Shown here one piece after another: positions 16,636-24,274 of a stretch of DNA of 64,000 nucleotides. The notes below the pieces were generated by a model. That model had not been told where the DNA came from, searched no databases, and saw only the letters and a program-made list of their open reading frames with translations. The stretch lies in contig DJUX01000046.1 of assembly GCA_002440665.1 (NCBI GenBank), positions 1-64,000 of the forward strand, read 5' to 3'. Origin of the DNA: Dechloromonas sp. UBA6271. Lineage in GTDB: Bacteria; Pseudomonadota; Gammaproteobacteria; Burkholderiales; Rhodocyclaceae. Numbering within the stretch: position 1 is the first letter of the stretch; every line of letters begins with the position of its first letter. The position numbers and the translations under genes were made by a program.

Positions 16636-18600
16636 TTACCAAAGCTCGCGCGTATCCAGCCAGGTGACCTGGCCGGTGCGCCGTGTGACTTCCTTGACCA
16701 TGTGGGCGGTGCCGCCGGCCCCGTCGCCGCCGCCACCGTTCCACAGGCAGATGAAACGCACGCGATCGAGCCCCTGGCTGAGGGCGCTGTAGAGCAGCCA
16801 CAGGTTGCAGCGCTCGAAGGGGTCAATCGTGCGAGGCAACGGGCCGAGTTCGTCGGGCATGATGCGCGGCGGCAGCGCCAGGCGCTCGCGCAGGGCCAGA
16901 TAGCGCGAGCGCCAGGATTCGCCGTTGGCGCAGGGCAGGACCGAGGCCTCGATGAATTCCGGCTCGGGCAGCGGCAGCAGCATCTGGAAACGGACGCCGC
17001 GCGCCAGGCAGGCTTCAGCGAACAGCAGGTCGCCGCCGGCGGCGCCCTGGGCGATAGCGAGGTCGTCGGGGCCGGCGCCCAGCGCATCGAGGGCGGCGCC
17101 GATGCGGGCTGCGGCGATGCTTTCCTTGTCGGACGGGAAACGCTGCTCGGGGCGGCCCGGGCTGTCGATCATGTGGCCGGCGAACAGGAAGACCTTGTCC
17201 GGCCGCCACTGGCTGGCCGGCGGCTTCATGCGCTGCATGGCGCGTTCCAGGGTGGTCAGCGCCATCTGCACATTGTCGGGGTGGAAGCCGAGGTCGGCCA
17301 GGACGCGCAGGTGGCCTTGGGTTGTTTGCAGCGCCAGCCAGTCGTTGTCGGCGTGGGCGATGGCTTCGCGGTAGGTGGCGCCGACGGCTGCCGGGTCGCT
17401 GCCGAGGATCGCCAGCCAGCCTAGGCAGACCTGCGCCAGGTAGGCGTTGGCCTCGTCGCGTTCGCAGCTCGCCGCCCAGGCGACGCCGCCGCCCATGACG
17501 GCGGCTTCGGCGTCGTGGCGCGGGTCGCCGGTAAGCTCGCGATAGACCTGCATCAGCATCACCGCGTTGATGCCGGACAGGTAATGCCCGGGACAGATGC
17601 GAAAAGCCGTGCTGTAGCTCCTGATCGCTTCGCGCAGTTGCGCTTCCTCGTAGGTGGCGTCGCTGCGCATCTGATCGGGGGTATGTCCGTCAATACGCCA
17701 GGCGGCGGCCCATTCTTCCTTGTCCAGGCAGCCGAGCCGTTCCCAGGCACCGACATTGTCGGGGTCGACGCCGACCAGCCGCTTGAAAGTGGCGCGCGCC
17801 TCGTCGATACGGCCGATGCGCTGCAGGCAGATGCCATGCTGGCGCGCGGCCTCGTAATTGTCGGGGGCGAATTCCAGCGCCAGTTCGAACTGCTCGACGG
17901 CGAAACGGTAGTGACCCATGTGGCGCAGGGCTTCGCCGGCCTTGATGTGGGCCTCGACGCGCAGGGCGGTGGCCGGCGCCTCGTCGGCAAGGACCAGAAT
18001 GTCTTCCGGACGGTCGGCCTTGCGCGCGACTTCGATGCGGGTCGCCCAGGCCTCGTAGTTTTCCCAGTATTCAAGGGCGTTGCCGACGCGCAGGCGGCGC
18101 CAGTCCGGTTCCTGGAGATAGGGCAGGAGGGTGTAAACCGGGCTGGTCTTGCTACCGTGCCAGGCGGTCAGCGTGCTCAGCGCCATGTCGCCCAGGGCCC
18201 TGCGGTAGAGGACCAGCGTCGCCGGGTCGGGGGTACCATCCACCAGGCTGTAGCAGAGCTTGCGGTCGGTGTAGATATCGAAGGGCTGCGACGCCCGCGG
18301 CCCCTGCACGAGGATGACGCCGCGCGCGCGCAGGGCGTGGCGGACGCCGAGTTCGTACCAGACGTTGGGGTTGTCCAGCGTCAGGTCGACGACCACTAGG
18401 TCGGCCATCAGCAGTTCCTGGAAGAGATCGACGCGGATGTCGCCGGCGTCCAGTTCTTCGTCGGCGCGCAGCACTTCCAGCCCGGCGTCTTCGAGCGCCG
18501 GCCGGATCAGTTCGTTGTAGATGCGGTCGAAGTCGACCGGCGTGCCGGTACTGTCCGGTTTTTTGCCGAAGGGCATGGCGACGAAGACACGCAGACTCAT
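16636..18600 (-). CDS. Deoxyribosyltransferase/TIR-like + TPR-S + SLOG-like protein
   Basis: First gene of the leftward operon, 654 residues. Residues 1-120 form a nucleotide-processing Rossmann-like domain (RVFVAMPFG, DFDRIYNELIRPAL, ADLVVVDLTLDNPNVWYELG with Glu83), as in nucleoside deoxyribosyltransferase/TIR-like proteins. Residues about 200-440 are TPR repeats; the segment AIRSYSTAFRICPGHYLSGINAVMLM matches the TPR-S (TRAFs-binding) family. Residues about 460-560 (VFLFAGHMIDSPGR, QGAAGGDLLFAEACLARG, MLLPLPEPEFI) resemble SLOG nucleotide-ligand domains. Such proteins are known in NTP-regulated conflict systems beside caspases. GGAGAGG precedes the start. The likely role is signal sensing that drives the downstream proteases (inference). 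Confidence 0.82.
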   Translation of the reverse strand: MSLRVFVAMPFGKKPDSTGTPVDFDRIYNELIRPALEDAGLEVLRADEELDAGDIRVDLFQELLMADLVVVDLTLDNPNVWYELGVRHALRARGVILVQGPRASQPFDIYTDRKLCYSLVDGTPDPATLVLYRRALGDMALSTLTAWHGSKTSPVYTLLPYLQEPDWRRLRVGNALEYWENYEAWATRIEVARKADRPEDILVLADEAPATALRVEAHIKAGEALRHMGHYRFAVEQFELALEFAPDNYEAARQHGICLQRIGRIDEARATFKRLVGVDPDNVGAWERLGCLDKEEWAAAWRIDGHTPDQMRSDATYEEAQLREAIRSYSTAFRICPGHYLSGINAVMLMQVYRELTGDPRHDAEAAVMGGGVAWAASCERDEANAYLAQVCLGWLAILGSDPAAVGATYREAIAHADNDWLALQTTQGHLRVLADLGFHPDNVQMALTTLERAMQRMKPPASQWRPDKVFLFAGHMIDSPGRPEQRFPSDKESIAAARIGAALDALGAGPDDLAIAQGAAGGDLLFAEACLARGVRFQMLLPLPEPEFIEASVLPCANGESWRSRYLALRERLALPPRIMPDELGPLPRTIDPFERCNLWLLYSALSQGLDRVRFICLWNGGGGDGAGGTAHMVKEVTRRTGQVTWLDTRELW

Positions 18601-18980
18601 GCAGGCCTCTCCGGTGGCGTTTCATCGTTCGGGCGGGGCGTCCCGCCAACTTGTCGCGTGGCCGATTTCCGGCTCCTCGCATGCGTTCTTTTTGGTGGCG
18701 CTAATGAAAAGTCATAACCCATCTTAGTTCGCCCTCCGCGGACTGCCAAGGATTTTCACGATCCGCACCGGCCCGGGATGCTGCCTTCGGGCGCAGGTGC
18801 GCATGCACGCGTAATGAAATTTCCGGGTGGTCTATTAGTGAAAAATCATGTTTGAAAATGTCGGTGACAAATTTTAACGACTGTGATTTACTTATTTGCA
18901 ATTAGTTGCAGAATTATGGTAGCGGTTGCCGCGGATCGTCTTCTGCCGCGGATGTGACGATGTTCACAGAGGCTGACTTC
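18601..18980. promoter_or_regulatory. 380-bp divergent region between death-domain and CIS operons
   Basis: This is the only sizeable gap in the island and must hold the promoters of both operons. The part nearest the CIS genes (about 18820-18915) is distinctly AT-rich against high-G+C surroundings, which suits a promoter or a nucleoid-protein binding patch. I could not assign confident -35/-10 hexamers. TTGAAA near 18850 followed about 17 bases later by TAACGA is the best but weak rightward guess. A short minus-strand frame (18701-18901) here is unsupported. Confidence 0.45.
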
Positions 18981-19553
18981 ATGCTGGATGTCGCAGTTGC
19001 GTTCCTGGCGGATGAGTTCAATGCTTACCTCCAACGGCGGACGGGTTCGCTGGCGCTAGGCCGTGCCGTACCCGGCGCCTTGGTGAATGATGCGGGCAAG
19101 GTGGCCGTGGATAAGGGCACGGTCGGTGTCGGCCTGATCAATATCGAGGAAGAACGCGTCACCCGGGTCCAGCAACCCGAACGTGTCCTGGTGAATGGCC
19201 GGGAAATCGTGCTACCGCCCGAACTGCGCCTCAACCTGACACTGATGTTCGTCCCCAACATGGCGACCTACGATCTGTCGCTGCGCGCGCTCTCGCATGT
19301 CCTGAGCTTTTTCCAGGCCTGCCCGTCCTTCGCCGTAGACGAATACCCGGCGCTCGATGCCCGCATCGGCCAGTTGCTGGTCGAGTTGCACAGCATCGGG
19401 CCGGAGACGCTCAACCAGGTATGGGCCTGCCTGGGGGCGAAATACATGCCTTCGGTGCTTTACCGGGTGCGCCTGGTGACGCTGCAGGATCAGGAGCCGG
19501 CCAGCGTCGGTGCGCCGATCACCGATATTTCCCTGGCGCTGCACGACAAATGA
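18981..19553 (+). CDS. CIS tail terminator/cap protein (DUF4255, Afp16/Pvc16-like)
   Basis: First structural gene of the contractile injection system, 190 residues. The opening MLDVAVAFLADEFNAYLQRRTGS is characteristic of DUF4255/Pvc16 N-terminal proteins, which close the top of the tube and sheath and fix particle length. The middle (INIEEERVTRV, LRLNLTLMFVPNMATYDLSLRALSHVLSFFQ) also fits. The start at 18981 is preferred: GAGG lies 8 bp upstream and the protein then begins as relatives do. An ATG at 18960 and a TTG at 18906 lack ribosome sites. It overlaps the next gene by 4 bp (ATGA). Confidence 0.88.
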   Translation: MLDVAVAFLADEFNAYLQRRTGSLALGRAVPGALVNDAGKVAVDKGTVGVGLINIEEERVTRVQQPERVLVNGREIVLPPELRLNLTLMFVPNMATYDLSLRALSHVLSFFQACPSFAVDEYPALDARIGQLLVELHSIGPETLNQVWACLGAKYMPSVLYRVRLVTLQDQEPASVGAPITDISLALHDK

Positions 19554-20536
19554 GTATCCACTTCCGCCCCCTGTTCACGGTCGACGTGGCGCATGGCTAC
19601 TACCGCGGCCCGTGCACGGACATCGACTTCGTCGTCCCGACACTGGCCGGCGGGCGCCTGCTGATGCGCAATCGCGACGGCCGGCTGCACGTGCTCTACG
19701 AGGCGCGCGACGATGGCGCGCCGATCGACACGCTGGCCGGGGCGATCCTGCTGTTCGGCCTGCAGGTGGTCAATCCGCATTTCGCCAATTTCACGCAGCC
19801 GCCGGTGGCGGAAGGGCGGTTGCCTCTGTTTGCCAACCGTACCCAGCCGCGCGCGCTGGACGCGCCAGTTGGCGCCGCTTTTGCCGCTTCCTTGCAGCGT
19901 GTCCAGCCGGTCTTGGCCGGGCGTCCGCTCAGCCTGCGTTGGCACGATGGGGCGCGGTTGGTGGCCGAGCAGATCCTGGCCGCCGGGCAGAACGAAGCGT
20001 TTTTCACGACCCGCGACTGGCCATCGGGCGTCTACACGCTGACCGAGGATGACGGCGGCGCGCCGCGCCAGACGACCATGGTCGTCGCGCCGGAACTAGC
20101 CGGGCGCGGGCTCTGGGGCGTTCTGGCGGTGAGCGTCGACGCCACCTTCTACGGCGCGCCGGCGGCCTTCACGATCAATCTGGCGGCGCGCCGCGAGCAG
20201 CTCAAATACTACGTCGTGGCGCGCAATTACGGCGCCAACGAATTCAGCCAGCTCGTCGTCAACGATGCCGGGTCCGGCGAGCAGGGGCGGCCGGCCGTCC
20301 AGTTCGATGCCGTCGCCCGCGGTAATTTCGCGGCCGATGACATTCCCGCCGACCTGCTCGGCGACGGTGCTGCGCGCATCGTCCTTTTCCAGTCGCGCGG
20401 CGCCGTCGACCGCCGGGCCGGCGGCTATCGCAAGCTGCAGCTCAGCCGCAACGGCGAAGTTCTCGTCCAGCATCTGCCCCAGGCCGGTTCCGACCGCGGG
20501 CAGGCGCGTTTCATCGTCCACCTGTCGAAACCTTAA
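19550..20536 (+). CDS. CIS-operon protein of unknown function (328 aa)
   Basis: Unrecognised protein of 328 residues between the cap and sheath genes. It starts at the ATG overlapping the cap stop. It reads as mostly beta-rich: IDFVVPTLAGGRLLMRNRDGRLHVLYEA early, then RPLSLRWHDGARLVAEQILAAGQNEAFFTTRDWPSGVYTLTEDDGG, which resembles an Ig-like/beta-sandwich repeat. The second half contains LAARREQLKYYVVARNYGANEFSQLVVND. There is no signal peptide, membrane segment or enzyme motif. It is 12 bp from the sheath gene, so co-expression is near certain. A cap adaptor, sheath-associated or exterior decoration protein are options; none is shown. Confidence 0.75.
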   Translation: MSIHFRPLFTVDVAHGYYRGPCTDIDFVVPTLAGGRLLMRNRDGRLHVLYEARDDGAPIDTLAGAILLFGLQVVNPHFANFTQPPVAEGRLPLFANRTQPRALDAPVGAAFAASLQRVQPVLAGRPLSLRWHDGARLVAEQILAAGQNEAFFTTRDWPSGVYTLTEDDGGAPRQTTMVVAPELAGRGLWGVLAVSVDATFYGAPAAFTINLAARREQLKYYVVARNYGANEFSQLVVNDAGSGEQGRPAVQFDAVARGNFAADDIPADLLGDGAARIVLFQSRGAVDRRAGGYRKLQLSRNGEVLVQHLPQAGSDRGQARFIVHLSKP

Positions 20537-20548
20537 AGGGGGAAGCTC

Positions 20549-22498
20549 ATGCCTACCTACCGCACTCCGGATGTCTACATCGAGGAAATTTCGGTCTTTC
20601 CGCCTTCGGTCGCCGAGGTGGAAACCGCGATTCCCGCCTTCATCGGCTACACCGCCAACACCACGCTGATCACCGCCGGCGATCTGGTCAATGTGCCGCG
20701 CCGCGTCAAGTCGCTGCTCGAATTCGAGAGCTATTACGGCAGGGGGCCGACCTATACGGTGACCCGTGCCAACCTCGACGAGGCGGGCAATTTCCTGACG
20801 GCGGACATCAGCAACAGCTATGTCATGTACGACAGCCTGCGGCTGTTCTACGACAACGGCGGCGGCGACTGCTACATCGTTTCGGTCGGCGCCTATAAGG
20901 TATCCGGTTCGCCGGTCGACCGCGACGAAGTGAAGGCCGGCGTGCAGGCGCTCGCCAAGGTGGACGAACCGACCATCCTGCTGTTCCCGGATGCGGCGAC
21001 GCTGAACGCCGACGACCTCGCGGCGGTGCAGCAGGAAGCGCTCAAGCAGTGCGGCGAGCTGAAGGACCGCGTGGCGGTGCTCGACCTGCGGCAGGCCGAC
21101 CCGCACGGCGCCAGCTTCCGCGACAAGATCGGCATCAACAACCTGAAATATGGCGCCGCCTACACGCCCTGGCTGAAGCTGAACTACAGCAAGGCGCTCG
21201 GCTACGCGCAGGTGCGCGACAAGGTATTCATCAACGGCATCCAGACGCCGCTGACCGATCTCAGCAGCGAGCCGGCGATTCTCGCGGCGCTGGCCGCGCT
21301 CGACCAGCTGACCGCCGACGGCACGACGCTGGCCGCCGCGGTGAGCGCCTATGCCGGCGCCGGCGAGACGCTGGCGAGCGCCTTCGCCAAGAAACTGGCG
21401 GCCTACAAGAGCGAGCCGGCGCCCGACCCGACCGACATCGCCTTGCTCTTCGAGTACGTCTTCGGCATCGCCAAAGTGGTCGACGGGCTGGTCGATGCCT
21501 CGCCGCTGAGCAACGCCAAGCTGGTTGCCGATATCAACACGACAATCGCCGGCACGCTGGCCCCGGCCTATTCGGCGCTGATCGCGCTGGAAAAGGAAAT
21601 GGCCGCCGACATCGTCACGGCCGGCGGCGCCTACACCGTCGAATGGGACCAGAACACGCCGCCGGCGACGGCGGCCTGGGGGAGCATCTTCGGCGCCAGC
21701 GCGCCGGCGGCTTCCAGCGGCAATACGGCCGGCGCCACCGTCAAGGCGGTGATGGACAGCGCGTTGCCGGGTCTGCAGAAGGGCTTCTCCACCGCCAGTG
21801 GCGCCATCGCCGGCATCGTCTCGGCGATCGCCAATTACCGCGGGCTGAACGAGCAGACACTGACCGAGAGCTTCACCCCCTACCGCAATGTCATCAAGGG
21901 CATCGGTTCGACGCTCACCCTGTGCCCGCCGAGCGGCGCCATCGCCGGCATTTACGCCCTGGTCGACAGCCAGCGCGGCGTCTGGAAGGCGCCGGCCAAC
22001 GTCAGCCTCAACGGCGTCATCGCCCCGGCCGCCAGCTTCACCACCAGCGAAACCGACGAACTCAACGTCCACGCGGCCACCGGCAAGTCGATCAACGCCA
22101 TCCGCGCCTTCGTCGGCAAGGGCACGCTGGTCTGGGGCGCCCGCACGCTGGCCGGCAACGACAACGAATGGCGCTACATCTCGGTGCGCCGCTTCTTCAA
22201 CATGGTCGAGGAATCGATAAAAAAATCCACCTACTGGGCGGTGTTCGAACCCAACGATGCCAATACCTGGGTCAAGGTGCGCGGCATGATCGAGAACTAC
22301 CTGACGCAGAAATGGCGCGAAGGGGCGCTGGCCGGGGCGACGACCAAGGAGGCCTTCTTCGTGCGCTGCGGGCTGGGCGTGACGATGAGCGCGCAGGACA
22401 TCCTGGAGGGCCGGATGAACGTCGAGATCGGCATGGCGGTGGTGCGGCCGGCCGAGTTCATCATCCTCAAGTTCTCCCACAAGCTGCAGACCAGCTGA
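20549..22498 (+). CDS. CIS tail sheath protein
   Basis: Contractile sheath subunit of 649 residues, the only sheath gene here (Afp and PVC have three). The N-terminus YRTPDVYIEEISVFPPSV, with AIPAFIGYT, and the C-terminus ISVRRFFNMVEESIKKSTYW with QDILEGRMNVEIGMAVVRPAEFIILKFSH are typical of T4 gp18-like sheaths. It is much longer than minimal sheaths of about 350 residues. The extra mass lies in the middle, about residues 230-440: helical, Ala/Gly-rich, with no sheath motif, likely a surface-exposed insertion. A strong ribosome site AGGGGGAAG precedes the start. Confidence 0.92.
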   Translation: MPTYRTPDVYIEEISVFPPSVAEVETAIPAFIGYTANTTLITAGDLVNVPRRVKSLLEFESYYGRGPTYTVTRANLDEAGNFLTADISNSYVMYDSLRLFYDNGGGDCYIVSVGAYKVSGSPVDRDEVKAGVQALAKVDEPTILLFPDAATLNADDLAAVQQEALKQCGELKDRVAVLDLRQADPHGASFRDKIGINNLKYGAAYTPWLKLNYSKALGYAQVRDKVFINGIQTPLTDLSSEPAILAALAALDQLTADGTTLAAAVSAYAGAGETLASAFAKKLAAYKSEPAPDPTDIALLFEYVFGIAKVVDGLVDASPLSNAKLVADINTTIAGTLAPAYSALIALEKEMAADIVTAGGAYTVEWDQNTPPATAAWGSIFGASAPAASSGNTAGATVKAVMDSALPGLQKGFSTASGAIAGIVSAIANYRGLNEQTLTESFTPYRNVIKGIGSTLTLCPPSGAIAGIYALVDSQRGVWKAPANVSLNGVIAPAASFTTSETDELNVHAATGKSINAIRAFVGKGTLVWGARTLAGNDNEWRYISVRRFFNMVEESIKKSTYWAVFEPNDANTWVKVRGMIENYLTQKWREGALAGATTKEAFFVRCGLGVTMSAQDILEGRMNVEIGMAVVRPAEFIILKFSHKLQTS

Positions 22499-22528
22499 TC
22501 CGCCATCTAACGCGAGAGGAAACCCATC

Positions 22529-22963
22529 ATGCCGCAACAATATCCCTTGCCCGTCTTCCACTTCACCGTCCAGTGGGGCGGCACGCGCGTCGGTTTTTCG
22601 GAGGTCACCGGGCTGACGCAGGAAAACCAGGCCATCGAATACCGCGACGGCGCCTTCCCCGAATACTCGTCGATCAAGATGCCGGGCCTGCGCAAGTTCA
22701 GCAACATCACGCTCAAGCGCGGGGTGATCAAGAGCGACAACGACTTCTTCAAGTGGCTGTCGACCATCAAGCTAAACACCGTCGAGCGGCGCGATCTGGT
22801 GATCAGCCTGCTCAACGAGAAACACGAGCCGGTGATGGTCTGGAAGGCGCACAACGCCTTCCCGGTCAAGGTTGAAGGGCCGGCGCTCAAGGCCAGCGGC
22901 AACGAGGTGGCGATCGAGAGCATAGAGCTGGCCCACGAGGGCCTGGAAGTGCAAAACGACTAA
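22529..22963 (+). CDS. CIS inner tube protein 1 (gp19-like)
   Basis: Tube subunit of 144 residues, related to T4 gp19 and Hcp. Family features are FHFTVQWGGTRVGFSEVTGLTQENQAIEYRDG and LRKFSNITLKRGV, followed by DFFKWLSTIK and RRDLVISLLNE. It is expected to stack as hexamers inside the sheath and form the expelled tube. GAGAGGAAA precedes the ATG. It sits 31 bp after the sheath gene and 6 bp before the second tube gene. Confidence 0.93.
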   Translation: MPQQYPLPVFHFTVQWGGTRVGFSEVTGLTQENQAIEYRDGAFPEYSSIKMPGLRKFSNITLKRGVIKSDNDFFKWLSTIKLNTVERRDLVISLLNEKHEPVMVWKAHNAFPVKVEGPALKASGNEVAIESIELAHEGLEVQND

Positions 22964-22969
22964 ACGGCG

Positions 22970-23413
22970 ATGGCCCAATACTACCCACCCGTCGGTTTCC
23001 ACTTCCTGGTCGAGTTCATCGGCCTGTCGGAAACCAACGACACGCGCTTCACCGAAGTCGGCGGCCTGGCGGTCGAGATGGGCAGCGAGGAAGTCGTCGA
23101 GGGGGGCGAGAACCGTTTCGTGCAGAAATACCCGACCCGCGCCAAGTACCCGGAACTGGTGCTCAAGCGCGGCCTGCTGAAAAGCTCGGCGGTCTGGGAC
23201 TGGATCAACAAGTGCATCGTCGATTACCGGATCGAGCCGAAAAGCGTCGACATCAAGCTGCTCAACGACGCGCACGAGCCGCTGATGACCTGGCATGTGG
23301 TCGGCGCCTGGCCGACCAAGTGGGCGGTCGGCGACCTCAATGCCGCCAACAATGCGTTTGCTGTCGAGTCGATGCAGCTGGCCTACCAGTACTTCACGGT
23401 CGACAAGTCCTGA
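22970..23413 (+). CDS. CIS inner tube protein 2 (tube-baseplate initiator-like)
   Basis: Second gp19-like tube protein of 147 residues, with VGFHFLVEFIGLSE, TRFTEVGGLAVEMG and ELVLKRGLLKSSAVWDWINKCI. It is paralogous to the preceding gene. Injection systems commonly keep one bulk tube protein and one or more variants (Afp5/Pvc5) that join the tube to the hub. Its place right before the DUF5908 and LysM genes supports the latter role (inference). Spacing to the previous gene is 6 bp, so translation is probably coupled. Confidence 0.9.
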   Translation: MAQYYPPVGFHFLVEFIGLSETNDTRFTEVGGLAVEMGSEEVVEGGENRFVQKYPTRAKYPELVLKRGLLKSSAVWDWINKCIVDYRIEPKSVDIKLLNDAHEPLMTWHVVGAWPTKWAVGDLNAANNAFAVESMQLAYQYFTVDKS

Positions 23414-23422
23414 GGAGCGAAA

Positions 23423-23593
23423 ATGCCCATCATCGTCGATGAAGTGGTGATTTCCGTCGAAGTCGGCAACCGCGAGGCCGGCGGCGATGGCGCGGCACCG
23501 GCCGGCGCGCCGCCGGTCGCCGACAAGCAGGCGCTGGTCGAGGAGTGCGTCTCCCGCGTGCTGGAAATCCTGCGCGAACGCCAGGAGCCGTGA
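23423..23593 (+). CDS. DUF5908 small CIS protein (Pvc6/Afp6-like)
   Basis: Short protein of 56 residues that starts MPIIVDEVVISVEVG and ends in a helix, QALVEECVSRVLEILRERQEP. A beta-strand plus C-terminal helix separated by a Gly/Ala/Pro linker is the DUF5908 pattern found in many CIS operons at exactly this position, between the second tube gene and the LysM gene. GAGGAG lies 7 bp upstream of the ATG. The stop is 3 bp before the next start. Its exact function in the particle is not settled; it may be an assembly factor. Confidence 0.8.
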   Translation: MPIIVDEVVISVEVGNREAGGDGAAPAGAPPVADKQALVEECVSRVLEILRERQEP

Positions 23594-23596
23594 GCG

Positions 23597-24271
23597 ATGA
23601 TCCCCGCCGCCACCGGCCGCCTCGAAAAACTGCGCATCCAGGCCTTCGCGACGCCGGACTACAGCGACAGTTCCAGCGCCGAGTTCGCCGCCTACGTCAA
23701 TCCCGGTGAAATCACGCTGGCCTACGAGGTCGAGTACGACGCCGCGCAGGGTTCGGGCACGACCAACAGCCGCATGGAGTTCAAGAAGATGAAGCCGGGC
23801 GACCTGTCGCTCAGTTTCTTCATCGACGGCACCGGCGCCAGCGGCCACCAGGCCGACGTCCAGGCCGAGGTCGAGAAGTTCCAGGCGGTGACCGGTTACA
23901 ACGGCGACATCCATCGCCCCAACTATCTCAAGGTGATGTGGGGCACACTGCAGATCAAGCGCTGCGTGCTGAAGAGCGCCTCGATCGCCTACAAGCTGTT
24001 CCGCCCCGACGGCGTGCCGCTGCGCGCGGTGATCACGGCGGTCTTTTCCGACAACTCGGACGACCAGACGCGCGTCGCCACGGCGCAGGACCAGTCGCCG
24101 GACCTGACGCACCGGCGCATCGTCAAGGCCGGCGACCGCCTGCCGGCATTGTGCAACCAGATCTACGGCGACCCGCGCCTCTACCTGCGCGTCGCCGAGG
24201 CCAACGGGCTCGACGACTTCCGGCACATCGCGCCGGGCAGCGAGCTGTATTTTCCGCCGCTGGAAAAGTAG
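23597..24271 (+). CDS. CIS baseplate LysM protein (Pvc7/Afp7, gp53-like)
   Basis: Baseplate component of 224 residues. The first ~160 residues (FAAYVNPGEITLAYEVEYD, GDLSLSFFIDGTG, MWGTLQIKRCVLKSASIAYKLFRPDGVPLRAVI) match the hub-adaptor domain of CIS LysM proteins. The end, about 168-224, is a LysM-type fold: RIVKAGDRLPALCNQIYGDPRLYLRVAEANGL then APGSELYFPP. In phage tails this domain braces the spike to the wedges instead of binding the cell wall. It lies 3 bp before the spike gene. Confidence 0.92.
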   Translation: MIPAATGRLEKLRIQAFATPDYSDSSSAEFAAYVNPGEITLAYEVEYDAAQGSGTTNSRMEFKKMKPGDLSLSFFIDGTGASGHQADVQAEVEKFQAVTGYNGDIHRPNYLKVMWGTLQIKRCVLKSASIAYKLFRPDGVPLRAVITAVFSDNSDDQTRVATAQDQSPDLTHRRIVKAGDRLPALCNQIYGDPRLYLRVAEANGLDDFRHIAPGSELYFPPLEK

Positions 24272-24274
24272 ACC

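Noticed and set aside
18701..18901. 66-aa minus-strand frame in the divergent promoter region
   Set aside because: No ribosome site or recognisable domain, and it would occupy the only promoter space of both operons.
20096..22561. Long minus-strand frame opposite the sheath gene
   Set aside because: Shadow of the sheath reading frame, rich in Arg/Gly/Val without any domain; same for the frames opposite the spike and wedge genes.
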